Positions 8,701 through 16,770 of a stretch of DNA of 33,383 nucleotides are shown in pieces. The first letter of the stretch is position 1. Every line of letters starts with the position of its first letter. The stretch is from an uncultured Synechococcus sp. (GTDB lineage Bacteria; Cyanobacteriota; Cyanobacteriia; Phormidesmidales; Phormidesmidaceae), in assembly GCA_937911865.1 (NCBI GenBank), contig CALDSK010000044.1, positions 1 to 33,383 on the forward strand. The letters run 5' to 3'. Below the pieces are notes generated by a model. That model was not told the DNA's origin and ran no database searches. It saw only the letters and a program-made list of their open reading frames with translations. A program made the translations under genes and the position numbers.

Positions 8701-8756
8701 AAGAAGCCCAAAAGGCTGAAATCATCGCAAACCGAATCCGCAACGAAGGCATTTAA
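5730..8756 (+). CDS. DUF1156 N6-adenine DNA methyltransferase
   Basis: This 1008-residue protein opens with a DUF1156-type block (LIERVFPAQKVS, then SYWKGRKPLIMVRA). The SAM-binding motif I is DTFCGGGS (230-237), with SDLNP at 252-256. The amino-methylase motif DPPY is at 624-627. Motif I before DPPY with about 390 residues between is the alpha-class order, which places the target recognition domain in the middle. That middle block (about 6735-7655) is clearly AT-richer than either flank, and the third bases are G-rich before it and C-rich after it. The gene looks mosaic (see findings). A TTG at 5676 would extend the frame by 18 unconserved residues, so ATG 5730 is preferred. Likely role: marks host DNA so the helicase/nuclease parts spare it. 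No restriction domain is seen in this protein. Confidence 0.88.
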   Translation: MPTTPLTPLALKDAPSLIERVFPAQKVSAEAQKERKAGAGQTLTALGSYWKGRKPLIMVRAIVLGCLLPVTEDLEADLRIFELLMAMDDAAFGRREPKLKVVEIAERITLENPWDFFDYSNKFYDQDEIDALQFPLDRAQYPKLKVRWKRKLVDEKKYPLLEQALEGLAYEEKVRLCRRPEELDPALLYGPIWDEVNGHLARFGVEADSHEALVEQLGMLRYEHRPKVGDTFCGGGSIPFEAARMGCDVYASDLNPVACMLTWGALNIIGASTEKKEEIEKAQREVAEAVDREITDLGIEHNERGDRAKAFLYCLEMRCPETGWMVPMAPSWVISKNKKNYAKLVPDAEKKRFDIQVVSDASADEIKAASEGTLQSGNLVYEINGEVYCTPIKTIRGDYRTEEGSNKNRLRQWEKNNFKPQLSDIFQERLYCIQWITQETLENFRQETYFASVTEEDLERDRKVEHIVENNLTTWQEEGLVPDMAIELGAETTRLHRERGWQYWHQLFSPRQLLLLSTLMRYSKEFPELLIDFCKVLDYASKLCQWTPGSPGKPGVAVTGDKVAHVFYNQALNTFFSYAERSAYEIGAYISRYERRSHSISGNFLTCSINAQNSSNNCDLWITDPPYADAVSYEEITEFFIAWLRKNPPAPFDQWTWDSRRALAIKGDGEDFRHGMVEAYRAMTNHMPDNGLQCVMFNHQDTGVWADMVSIFWAAGLQVVSAWYIATETTSELKQGGYVQGTVTLLLRKRLATASTFKPRLLPKIRKEVTAQIEAMMNLNDTAQAHGESVFNDSDLQMAGYAAALKVLTQYTEVDGRDMTTLALQPRQKGDTTVVDDIVEYASEIANNLLIPERLKELNPDTWREVSGVERFYLRMIAIEKTGAAKLDNYQNFSKAFNVAYQPLMASLQANKARLKGAKEFKPRELTGGDLGGTLLSELLMAIQELLNDKDPKVVLGQIRSSLDATYFQKRSHLMAMAHYLADMWRDRRSEEAQKAEIIANRIRNEGI

Positions 8757-8836
8757 TAAGGATTTTAGTCTTGATGCTGCTAAATTCACAAACTCAAACT
8801 TCTACAAAAAATGAACAGAAATGACTATGAATGAGA

Positions 8837-8853
8837 AAGGAGTCTAAATCTTG
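8837..8853 (+). promoter_or_regulatory. Strong ribosome site deciding a TTG start
   Basis: AAAGGAGT (8836-8843) lies seven bases before TTG 8851. No ATG is available before the Walker A motif that would keep the conserved N-terminal strand (KLTLSGFKSI). The Shine-Dalgarno match therefore decides the TTG as start. Confidence 0.65.
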
Positions 8854-9954
8854 GATAATTTACGAAAACTGACCTTGAGTGGATTTAAGTCCATTAAAGC
8901 TTTAGACCTTGAGCTTCATGCTTTGAATATTCTCATTGGAGCCAATGGAGCGGGGAAAAGTAATTTTATCTCGTTCTTTAAAATGCTCAATGAAATGATG
9001 GCGGGGCGCTTTCAACAGTACATCGGCATGTCAGGACGCGCGCAATCGCTTCTGCATTTCGGGCCAAAAATAACACCGCAAATAGAAGCACACTTAGAGT
9101 TTGAAGTTGAAAATGGCGTAGATAAATACGACATGAGGCTATTTCATGCCGCTGGTGACATCTTAATTTTTGCAGAAGAGTCAATGAGCTTTTTAGGAGA
9201 AGGATGGACTTCTCCGAGAACTGATGGGTTAGGCGCAGGGCACCAAGAATCTAAACTTGGCGAAGCTGCAGGGGAAGACGGACAAAACACTGCTAAAGCC
9301 CTCAAGTACTTGCTCGACCGCTGCCGCGTTTATCACTTTCACGATACCTCGGCTACAGCAGCGGTGCGACAATCCTGCTACGTTGGCGATAGTCGATGGC
9401 TCATGCCAGATGCTGGTAACTTAGCCGCGCTACTTCTGCGATTTCGAGAAGAAGAGACATCAGCCTATCAACAAATTATCGGCACTATTCAACTGATCGC
9501 TCCCTTTTTTGATGACTTTGTTCTCGAACCAGATGCTTCTCGCAATGTCATTTTGAACTGGCGGGAAAAAGGCGCAGACCGGGTATTCGGTCCTCATCAA
9601 TTTTCAGATGGGACTTTGCGCGCCATTTGCCTCGCTACGCTGCTCTTACAACCAGAAGATGAACTCCCAAAACTCATTGTCGTAGATGAACCCGAGCTAG
9701 GTCTTCACCCCTATGCCTTAAATGTATTGGCTGATTTGTTTAATAGAGCGGCCCTGCATACTCAAATTCTAATAAGCACTCAATCTAGTACTTTTTTAGA
9801 TAACTTTGAGCCAGAAGATGTCATTGCGGTAAACCGAGAAGGTAAGGAGTCACAGTTTCAAAGGCTAAGTCCTACAGAGCTAGATCTTTGGCTCGACGAG
9901 TATAGCTTAGGAGAAGTTTGGGAGAAAAATATTATTGGTGGAGGGCCGCATTGA
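8851..9954 (+). CDS. AAA/ABC-like ATPase (AAA_21 type) of a two-gene defence unit
   Basis: This is a 367-residue RecF/OLD-like ATPase. Walker A is GANGAGKS (30-37), the signature-like segment FSDGTLR starts near 251, and Walker B VVDEPELGLHP is around 277-287. A D-loop/H-loop-like stretch, LISTQSS, follows. The TTG start is supported by a strong AAAGGAGT site. Its stop overlaps the next gene's ATG by one base (TGATG), so the ATPase and the DUF4276 protein are made together. ATPase plus TOPRIM-like partner recalls PARIS (AriA/AriB), Gabija and OLD architectures, in which the ATPase senses or cages the effector. It is inserted between the methylase and the DUF262 gene, so it may be a second defence system nested in the first. 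Confidence 0.85.
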   Translation: MDNLRKLTLSGFKSIKALDLELHALNILIGANGAGKSNFISFFKMLNEMMAGRFQQYIGMSGRAQSLLHFGPKITPQIEAHLEFEVENGVDKYDMRLFHAAGDILIFAEESMSFLGEGWTSPRTDGLGAGHQESKLGEAAGEDGQNTAKALKYLLDRCRVYHFHDTSATAAVRQSCYVGDSRWLMPDAGNLAALLLRFREEETSAYQQIIGTIQLIAPFFDDFVLEPDASRNVILNWREKGADRVFGPHQFSDGTLRAICLATLLLQPEDELPKLIVVDEPELGLHPYALNVLADLFNRAALHTQILISTQSSTFLDNFEPEDVIAVNREGKESQFQRLSPTELDLWLDEYSLGEVWEKNIIGGGPH

Positions 9955-10643
9955 TGAAACGCCTTTACCTCATTGCTGAAGGACAAACCGAACAGACCTT
10001 TGCAGACACTCTCATAAAGCCACATCTAGCACTACGCCAAGTGTATATGCAAAATCCCGTACTTGTTGCTAATACAAAAAAGAAAGGGAGAGTACATAGA
10101 GGCGGCGGTCGCCGCTATGCACCAATGAGAAACGATATCATACGCCTTCTCAAACAAGACAAAAAGCCAGATGTGTATTTCACGACCATGATTGATTTAT
10201 ACGCCCTCTATAGCGACTTCCCTGGCCTAACCGAAGCCGAGCAGATGCAGTCAGACCCATTTAAACGAGTCAAATTTCTAGAACAAAAATTCGCAGAAGA
10301 CATTGACGACCCTCAATTCATTCCCTATCTTCAGTTACATGAATACGAGGCATATCTTTTCTCTGATCCTACTTGTTTTGAGTATCTTGGTGCGGAAAGT
10401 GCGCAAGCCGTTGAGACACTTCAAAATATTGCTAGTCAGTATGAGACTCCTGATCTAATCAACGGAGGGGAACACACAGCACCTAGCAAACGAATTATAG
10501 ACGTGTTCCCTGACTATAAAAAGGCAAAAACTACCTTCGGTCCGCAGTTAGCGGCGAAAGTAGGATTGTCAGTGATTCGCGATCGCTGCTCACATTTCAA
10601 TGAATGGCTCTCAAAGCTTGAATCTTTAGATGCTACGAATTAG
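9954..10643 (+). CDS. DUF4276 protein, TOPRIM-like putative effector
   Basis: This 229-residue protein matches the DUF4276 pattern. The N-terminal strand LYLIAEGQTEQTF (4-16) carries the glutamate typical of TOPRIM folds. MIDLYAL (D81) is a candidate metal site, and LQLHEYEAYLFSD follows near 122-134. A basic patch, KKKGRVHRGGGRR, lies around 42-54. DUF4276 is usually found right after an AAA_21 ATPase, as here. By analogy with AriB (DUF4435) of PARIS it could be a nuclease released on infection, but that is inference. ATG 9954 overlaps the ATPase stop; a longer frame starting at 9918 would overlap the ATPase more and is less likely. The gene ends with TAG; 103 bases without a clear signal follow. 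Confidence 0.82.
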   Translation: MKRLYLIAEGQTEQTFADTLIKPHLALRQVYMQNPVLVANTKKKGRVHRGGGRRYAPMRNDIIRLLKQDKKPDVYFTTMIDLYALYSDFPGLTEAEQMQSDPFKRVKFLEQKFAEDIDDPQFIPYLQLHEYEAYLFSDPTCFEYLGAESAQAVETLQNIASQYETPDLINGGEHTAPSKRIIDVFPDYKKAKTTFGPQLAAKVGLSVIRDRCSHFNEWLSKLESLDATN

Positions 10644-10746
10644 CGCATCCAATTGCCACTGTCAGCCCTTAAAACCTTGATGTATTCAGTAACCGTCTCG
10701 AAAGTCTAAATAACGCTACTCTATCGTTCTTTTTATACAAATCCCT

Positions 10747-12576
10747 ATGACTACTTTTGATAGCACTAAGCTACAGCTACCTAAAATCCTGACAGATATT
10801 GTTGCAGGCAAAATCCAGCTTCCAGACTTTCAGCGAGGTTGGGTTTGGGACGATAGCCATATTCAGAGCTTGCTAGTGAGTATAGGCCGTTCGTTTCCTG
10901 TCGGTGCAGTCATGCTACTAGAAACAGGTGGTGAGGTGAAGTTTCAGGTAAGGCCTATCGAAAATGTGACACTGCGATCGCCCTTCTCAGAAGCTGCACA
11001 ACTCATCCTAGATGGCCAGCAGCGCCTAACAACACTGACTCAAGTGCTCGCTCTAGACGAGCCAGTGAAAACGCGCACCGATAAGGGCAAAGCCATCAAA
11101 CGCCACTACTACTTCCACATTCCAACGGCACTCGAAGGGCCAGAACGTCTTGAAGACGCGCTTCTATCCGTTGATGAGAGTCGGCAAGTTAAGTCTAATT
11201 TTGGCCGTCAAATTGACCTTGATCTCTCTTCACGAGAACTAGAATGCCAACAGCTTTACTTCCCGTGCAATCGAATTCTCAACTGGTCAGAATGGCTACA
11301 AGATCTGAATAAATTCAACGGTCAAGAACTCGGGCAGCTTTTGGCTTTTCAAGATCAAGTACTCAATGTTTTTAGCACCTACGAAGTACCGGTCATTGAG
11401 CTTAGGAAGGAAACCTCAAAAGAAGCAGTATGCCTAGTCTTTGAGAAAGTAAACACAGGTGGCGTCAAACTCTCTGTCTTTGAACTAATCACTGCCAGCT
11501 ATGCAGCTGATGGCTACAACCTTCGAGATGACTGGTATGGCAGCAAAATTCGCTCTGTTGAATCTCGTCAGGGCAATCTTGCTAAAGAACCTCTTCTTAC
11601 CCAAGTAGAATCAACAGACTTTCTCCAAGCTATTACCCTGCTACACACACTAGAGAAACGCCGTATCGATCTATCCTCTGGCAAGCAAGGCAAACAAGTC
11701 ACACCAGTCAGCGCCAAGCGTAGCTCAGTGCTAGAGCTGCCACTATCCGCCTATCAACAATGGGCCGACAAAGTAGAAGGTGGCTTTCAGCTCGCTGCCA
11801 AATTCCTCAAAAAGCAATCCTTCTACGCTGTCCGCGAACTGCCCTATCGCACACAAATCGTGCCTCTAGCAGCGGTCATGACACAACTCCAAGAACGCTG
11901 GCTAGAGCCTCGCATCTACGACAAACTCGCCCAGTGGTTTTGGTGTGGCATCTTAGGCGAACTTTATGGTGGAGCCGTTGAAACCCGCATTGCCAATGAT
12001 CTCGAAGAACTGCTCCTCTGGATTAATGACGATACCCATATTCCTCGAACTGTAGGAGATGCCTCTTTCCAGCCAGAACGCCTAGACCGGCTAACCACAC
12101 GGTTAAGTGCAGCTTATAAAGGCATTAACGTATTAGTCTTGCGCGAGGGAGCCGAAGATTTCTTTTGGAAAGCCAGCATCAAAGAACTAGACGCCCAGGA
12201 AATTGCTCTTGATATTCACCACATTTTCCCGCGTGCATGGTGCGAGAAAGAAGGTATTGCTAAACGACGCTACGACACCATCGTTAACAAAACACCTATC
12301 TCCTACAAAGCCAATCGGATGATCGGTGGCTCAGCACCCTCAACCTATCTTCAAAAACTCCAAGAGCACACTCAAGTTCAGCTCGACAGCGAAGCAATGA
12401 ACAAAATACTTGAGAGCCATCGCATTCCATCAGAAACGCTACGCAAAGACGATTTCGAGGGCTTCTATCACGAGCGAAAACAGGCGCTACTAAAGCTCAT
12501 CTCAACAGCAATGGGTAAGCAAGTCTTAGGCGAAGGCCTAGAAGCCCAAGATGATGGCGAGGAGGATGAAGTATGA
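10747..12576 (+). CDS. DUF262-DUF1524 (GmrSD-like) HNH nuclease
   Basis: This 609-residue protein joins both halves of the GmrSD type IV restriction family. The N-terminal DUF262 part shows LPDFQRGWVW (25-34), a PVGAVMLLE strand near 51-59, and the nucleotide-handling motif DGQQRLTT (89-96). The C-terminal DUF1524-type HNH site shows HHIFPR (491-496) and the downstream Asn-containing NKTPIS/NRMIGG segment (about 514-530). GmrSD enzymes hydrolyse nucleotides and cleave modified phage DNA. Related proteins also occur inside BREX and other island systems. The stop overlaps the helicase ATG (ATGA, 12573-12576), so nuclease and helicase are translationally coupled and likely act together. No good ribosome site precedes ATG 10747. 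Catalytic residues look intact. Confidence 0.87.
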   Translation: MTTFDSTKLQLPKILTDIVAGKIQLPDFQRGWVWDDSHIQSLLVSIGRSFPVGAVMLLETGGEVKFQVRPIENVTLRSPFSEAAQLILDGQQRLTTLTQVLALDEPVKTRTDKGKAIKRHYYFHIPTALEGPERLEDALLSVDESRQVKSNFGRQIDLDLSSRELECQQLYFPCNRILNWSEWLQDLNKFNGQELGQLLAFQDQVLNVFSTYEVPVIELRKETSKEAVCLVFEKVNTGGVKLSVFELITASYAADGYNLRDDWYGSKIRSVESRQGNLAKEPLLTQVESTDFLQAITLLHTLEKRRIDLSSGKQGKQVTPVSAKRSSVLELPLSAYQQWADKVEGGFQLAAKFLKKQSFYAVRELPYRTQIVPLAAVMTQLQERWLEPRIYDKLAQWFWCGILGELYGGAVETRIANDLEELLLWINDDTHIPRTVGDASFQPERLDRLTTRLSAAYKGINVLVLREGAEDFFWKASIKELDAQEIALDIHHIFPRAWCEKEGIAKRRYDTIVNKTPISYKANRMIGGSAPSTYLQKLQEHTQVQLDSEAMNKILESHRIPSETLRKDDFEGFYHERKQALLKLISTAMGKQVLGEGLEAQDDGEEDEV

Positions 12577-15338
12577 AGCCATCCCCCATCCATCGCTTTT
12601 CCTCTAGAACCGAACGCCTAGATCAAACGGTACTCACCAAGTACCTGAAGCAAGCAAAACGCTACCACCGCATCGCAGGATACTTCACCTCATCGCTGTT
12701 TGAAATTGCCGGAGAATACATCGATAGCATTGAGGACGTTCGGATCGTTTGTAATTCCGATGTCCGCTCTGAAGATATCAAAGTCGCCAAGATTCAAGAA
12801 TCCAAACTATTAGGACGCTTAAACGACCTGCCTGTAGAAGCCGAATCACTGCTGAATAGACCCCGCTACAAATGGCTTTATGACTTTCTGGGCAATCATC
12901 CCAATGCAATTCAGGTCGCACCAGACGATTTTTGTGGATTTGTTCATGGCAAAGCAGGCATCATCGAACTGCATGACGGTCGTCGGATTGGATTCATGGG
13001 CTCTATGAACGAGACCCGTGCCGGATGGCAAGCCCATTACGAAATCGTTTGGTCAGACGAAAGCCCCGAAGGAGTCGATTGGATACAGGCTGAGTTCGAC
13101 GCGCTATGGAAAGCCTCCGTTCCGCTGCCTAGAGCTGTGGTGCAGGAAGTAGGCCGCCGCGCCCATCGAATTGAAATTGAGCTAGGCGAACAACCTGACG
13201 ACAACAGTCTAGCCCCCGCCGCGCTAGTCGAATCGCCCATGTACCGAGAGGGGCTATCTTTGTCGCCCTGGCAGCGGGCCTTTGTCTCAGAGTGCATGAA
13301 ACACCTGCGTTGGCATGGCGTGGTTAGGCTCCTGATTGCCGATGAAGTAGGCCTTGGGAAAACGCTTTCTTTAGCGACAGCAGCACTTACGCTCACCCTC
13401 ATCAACGAACAAGAAATTGCTCAACGTGGTGCCCGCACACGTCGTCGCCCCATTGTCATCTTCGCCCCTGCCCCTCTTACTGAGCAATGGCAAACAGAAC
13501 TACTCGATAAGTTAGGGCTGCCCTGTGCCCGCTGGTCATCGCGGCAAAAGGTATGGCTCGACTCTGAAGATAGAGCCATCTCGCCTACCGGCCCTGAAAA
13601 CGTAGTGAGATGTCCGCTACGCATTGGCATTATCTCAACTGGGCTAATCGTTCAACCCACTCGGAAGCGAGAGCTGCTGAGCCAAGTGAACTTTGAAATT
13701 CTCATCCAAGACGAATCTCACAAATCGCGCACCAAGCAGGGAATGGGCAAAGATGCTGGCGAACCCAACGCGCTGTTGCAGTTTATGATTGCCGCTGCGG
13801 GTCGCTCCAAGCATGTGCTGTTGGGCACTGCTACGCCGATGCAAACCCAAGTGGATGACCTATGGGATCAGCTCAAGATTTTGCATCAAGGCGATGGGCG
13901 GTTTGTTCTGGGCAATGACTTTAGTCCCTGGCATGATCCACAGGACGTGGTACCAGTGGTGACTGGGAAGGAGAAAGTCGAGGATATAGAAACGGCATGG
14001 CGGTATGTGCGATCGCCCCTGCCTCCATGGGAGTCTTCTAACGAAAATGACTTCCGTCGCGTCATGAGCGAAGTTCGCAAAGAACTAGGGCTCAAGCCCC
14101 GAGATTTTGACACTGCCGCCTCAGTTGTAAATTTACCTCGCGCCGTCCGCGAAGATCTGGAAGATCTAATAGATATCGAAAGATCGAATATGGGTTTCTT
14201 TCAGCGCCACAACCCTATTGTTCGCCACGTCGTACTGCGTAAGAGAAAGGTATTAGAAGATGCCGGAATCCTTCAGCGAGTGGGTGTAGACCTTCATCCT
14301 AACCAAGACAAAAGTCGCGATCCAAACACTTTCGCCGTTCTGTTTCAGCAACGCGCCCTCAGAACTAACGAAGCGTTTGAAAATGCCTACGAAGCTGCCC
14401 AAGCCTTTGGCCGCACGTATGGCAGGCGAGTCGGCGGCGGGGGCTTCATGAAAAACCTGGTAACTCAACGCCTTTGCTCTAGCTGTGTCGCCGGGTTAAA
14501 CACCGCGCAGAAACTGCTGGAACAACAAGCGCTTGAAGACGAAAGTGAACAAGAGACAATGCAAGACATTGACCTTGCGATTGCTGAACAAGAAGCGCTC
14601 CATGACCTAATCAATGCACTGGAGGGAATGCAAGGCGAAGATCCAAAACTCAAGGCAGTCAAGCACTATCTTGCGCAGGAAAACTGGGTTCAGCATGGTT
14701 GCATCATCTTCAGCCAGTATTACGACACCGCTGCCTGGGTTGCCAAAAACTTAGCTGCTCTGTTTCCTGATCAACTCATTGGCCTCTACGCTGGTGCAGA
14801 TAAAAGCGCCCTGTTTCGTGGGCCAGAAAACCCAAACAGAGCTAAAAGAGAAACCTTGAAGAAAATGGTAGAAGATCAAGCTATCCGCATTATGGTCGCA
14901 ACTGATGCTGCCTGTGAGGGGCTCAACCTTCAGCGCCTTGGCACCCTGATCAATGTTGATTTGCCTTGGAATCCAACTCGCTTGGAGCAGCGTATTGGCC
15001 GCATTAAACGCTTCGGCCAGACTCGCCCTGTGGTAGACATGCTCAACTTAGTTTATCAAGGCACCGTCGATGAGGATATCTACGAACGCCTTTCAGCTCG
15101 TATGCGCGATCGCTTTGACCTCTTTGGTTCTCTGCCAGACACAATTGAAGATGCATGGATTGAAAATGTTGAAACACTCGATGAAAAGATTGACGAGTAC
15201 ATTAATTCGCAGAAGCGAGTAAATGGCTTTGACATCCGATATAACGAAAACCTCGATGCCGAAGAAGATGAATGGCGTAACTGCGCTAAAGTTCTTTCTC
15301 GAAGGAGCATTGATACGCTGATGAGGAATGGCTGGTAA
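12573..15338 (+). CDS. PLD-domain SNF2-family helicase (DrmD-like)
   Basis: This 921-residue protein starts with a phospholipase D-like module: YFTSSLFEIA near 37-46, HGK at 125-127, and GSMNE around 144-148. The third HKD position is glutamate rather than aspartate, so nuclease activity is uncertain. The SNF2 motor follows: motif I DEVGLGKT (257-264), motif II DESH (380-383, in place of DEAH), motif III GTATPMQT, and motif VI QRIGRIKRFGQ (from 806). Similar PLD-helicases accompany DUF1156 and DUF499 in predicted defence systems, and DrmD in class 1 DISARM is comparable. It is coupled to the DUF262 gene by a 4-base overlap and is the last cargo gene, facing tniQ with 39 bases between stops. 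No terminator hairpin is seen there. Confidence 0.88.
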   Translation: MKPSPIHRFSSRTERLDQTVLTKYLKQAKRYHRIAGYFTSSLFEIAGEYIDSIEDVRIVCNSDVRSEDIKVAKIQESKLLGRLNDLPVEAESLLNRPRYKWLYDFLGNHPNAIQVAPDDFCGFVHGKAGIIELHDGRRIGFMGSMNETRAGWQAHYEIVWSDESPEGVDWIQAEFDALWKASVPLPRAVVQEVGRRAHRIEIELGEQPDDNSLAPAALVESPMYREGLSLSPWQRAFVSECMKHLRWHGVVRLLIADEVGLGKTLSLATAALTLTLINEQEIAQRGARTRRRPIVIFAPAPLTEQWQTELLDKLGLPCARWSSRQKVWLDSEDRAISPTGPENVVRCPLRIGIISTGLIVQPTRKRELLSQVNFEILIQDESHKSRTKQGMGKDAGEPNALLQFMIAAAGRSKHVLLGTATPMQTQVDDLWDQLKILHQGDGRFVLGNDFSPWHDPQDVVPVVTGKEKVEDIETAWRYVRSPLPPWESSNENDFRRVMSEVRKELGLKPRDFDTAASVVNLPRAVREDLEDLIDIERSNMGFFQRHNPIVRHVVLRKRKVLEDAGILQRVGVDLHPNQDKSRDPNTFAVLFQQRALRTNEAFENAYEAAQAFGRTYGRRVGGGGFMKNLVTQRLCSSCVAGLNTAQKLLEQQALEDESEQETMQDIDLAIAEQEALHDLINALEGMQGEDPKLKAVKHYLAQENWVQHGCIIFSQYYDTAAWVAKNLAALFPDQLIGLYAGADKSALFRGPENPNRAKRETLKKMVEDQAIRIMVATDAACEGLNLQRLGTLINVDLPWNPTRLEQRIGRIKRFGQTRPVVDMLNLVYQGTVDEDIYERLSARMRDRFDLFGSLPDTIEDAWIENVETLDEKIDEYINSQKRVNGFDIRYNENLDAEEDEWRNCAKVLSRRSIDTLMRNGW

Positions 15339-15377
15339 GCTTCTAAATTCTCTTGCATAACCAAGTACGATGGCTAG

Positions 15378-15941
15378 TTAAGTTATCCGTTTCACAGGAC
15401 TCTGAATATCACTTTGAGAGTCTCTCTTGGACGTTGAAGCTGGTTTCTGCCAGTTCGCTAATGAGCTAAAAGAGAGATGACAACGGGAACAGAACCCATC
15501 ATTCCAAAGGGCCGGTACTTTGAACTTAGCCCCGCAATTTGGACATTTAGAGAGCAGTTTCAGATGATGGCGGGGGCATTGCCACACCGACTTATACTGC
15601 CATTCAATCCGGTGGCAGGGGCTTTCTCCATAACAAGCGCCACATAGCCGAATGGGGTCACACTTCATGCCCTCGCCTTTAGCAGGCAGCATTGCCCAGA
15701 GCTGCTCTGAAGCAACTCCCACAACTTTCCCCAGGGCTTCAAATTGTGCCTTAGTGGGATAAGGATTCAGGTGAAACCTTTCCCAGCGGCCAATGACTGC
15801 GCCAATACCGGCCATTTTTCCCAATCCATTCGCCGTTAGACGATTTTGATGACGAAACCGTCCTAAAAAGTGACTAAGGCTCTCGCCCGGATAAGGTTCT
15901 ACCTCAAATAACCAAGGCTGAATCCCTGAATCGACCATCAT
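15378..15941 (-). CDS. tniQ: TniQ, target-selection protein of V-K CAST
   Basis: This is a 187-residue small TniQ of the V-K type (ShTniQ is 167). It shows the start PWLFEVEPYPGESLSHFLGRFR, then RWERFHLNPYP and the zinc-binding blocks RLCGACYGESPCHRIEWQYKS and CPNCGAKFKVPALW...CSRC. TniQ bridges the Cas12k complex and the TnsC filament. The ATG at 15941 overlaps the tnsC stop by four bases (ATGA) and fits the family N-terminus; an ATG at 15953 would add four residues. The C-terminus after CHLSF is about 30 residues longer than I recall for ShTniQ and is Ser/Lys-rich, which may be harmless drift. The frame is intact. Confidence 0.93.
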   Translation of the reverse strand: MMVDSGIQPWLFEVEPYPGESLSHFLGRFRHQNRLTANGLGKMAGIGAVIGRWERFHLNPYPTKAQFEALGKVVGVASEQLWAMLPAKGEGMKCDPIRLCGACYGESPCHRIEWQYKSVWQCPRHHLKLLSKCPNCGAKFKVPALWNDGFCSRCHLSFSSLANWQKPASTSKRDSQSDIQSPVKRIT

Positions 15942-16768
15942 TTGTACTCCCATGCCACCTCTTTTAGTACTGGTTTTTCAATTTTCTTGAGCCCCTGAGT
16001 CAAAGCTCGAATCGCAGATTCCCGCAAGACCTCATCCAATCGCCCAATGTATCCTGCGGTCGCCTCCAGCAGAATTTTTAACATAGGCTTGCTAGTGAGG
16101 TTAGATGACACCGGCAGCTTTAGAATGGTCTGTTCCCACACCTTAACCGTCTTTGCAAAATCTCCCCCAGAGAGCTTTCCAAAACGATGACAGGCTCGAA
16201 ATCGGTTATAGACCTGCTCATCCCGTCGAATCACAGCATCTAGACGATCCGTCCCAACCAACACCACAGAGATTGCTAGCTTGTCGTAGAAATCTCTTAC
16301 ATCTGCAAAGGTTTCTGGTTTAAGGCGATCCGCTTCATCAATAATCAGCATCTCGACCTCACAACCTTTAAGCACTTCGATAGTTCTGCCACGAAAATCT
16401 GTCACTGTCCCTTTAGTTGCGCGGTACTTAAGGAATTCAATAATCTCTTTAAACAGCTCCTTCGGGCCACATTTTTGAGGAGGCTGAATGTACACTACGG
16501 GCACAATCGGCTTCTTCCCTGTTTCCTGCTGAGGTTTATTACGATGAAAATAAGCTTCACAGGCAATAGATTTACCCGTTCTAGACTCGCCAACAATACG
16601 GCAAGACTGTCTAGCCTTACGTTTACCATCGAGCCAGTCGTGCAAAAGTCTTACATGATCTAGAGGGAGAATTGTTTTCTTCCGCAATCTTGCTGTTTCT
16701 ACCTGAAGCCAGACTTCATCAAGTTTTGGCTCCCCTAAGACCTCAGCCCATTCTTGTGCTTGCGCCAT
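15938..16768 (-). CDS. tnsC: TnsC, AAA+ regulator of CAST transposition
   Basis: The protein has 276 residues, the same length as ShTnsC. Walker A is GESRTGKS (60-67) and Walker B is LIIDEAD (141-147). Other shared blocks are LLHDWLDGKRKARQSCR, QKCGPKELFKEI, GTDRLDAV, and YIGRLDEVLRESAIRAL. TnsC forms ATP-dependent filaments on DNA that recruit TnsB to the target marked by Cas12k/TniQ. The start is ATG 16768, two bases after the tnsB stop; a TTG at 16777 would add three unconserved residues. All motifs are intact, so this gene is probably still functional even though its partners are damaged. Confidence 0.95.
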   Translation of the reverse strand: MAQAQEWAEVLGEPKLDEVWLQVETARLRKKTILPLDHVRLLHDWLDGKRKARQSCRIVGESRTGKSIACEAYFHRNKPQQETGKKPIVPVVYIQPPQKCGPKELFKEIIEFLKYRATKGTVTDFRGRTIEVLKGCEVEMLIIDEADRLKPETFADVRDFYDKLAISVVLVGTDRLDAVIRRDEQVYNRFRACHRFGKLSGGDFAKTVKVWEQTILKLPVSSNLTSKPMLKILLEATAGYIGRLDEVLRESAIRALTQGLKKIEKPVLKEVAWEYK

Positions 16769-16770
16769 GC

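Noticed and set aside
15339..15377. Terminator between helicase and tniQ
   Set aside because: No stem with a T-tract can be drawn in the 39-base gap.
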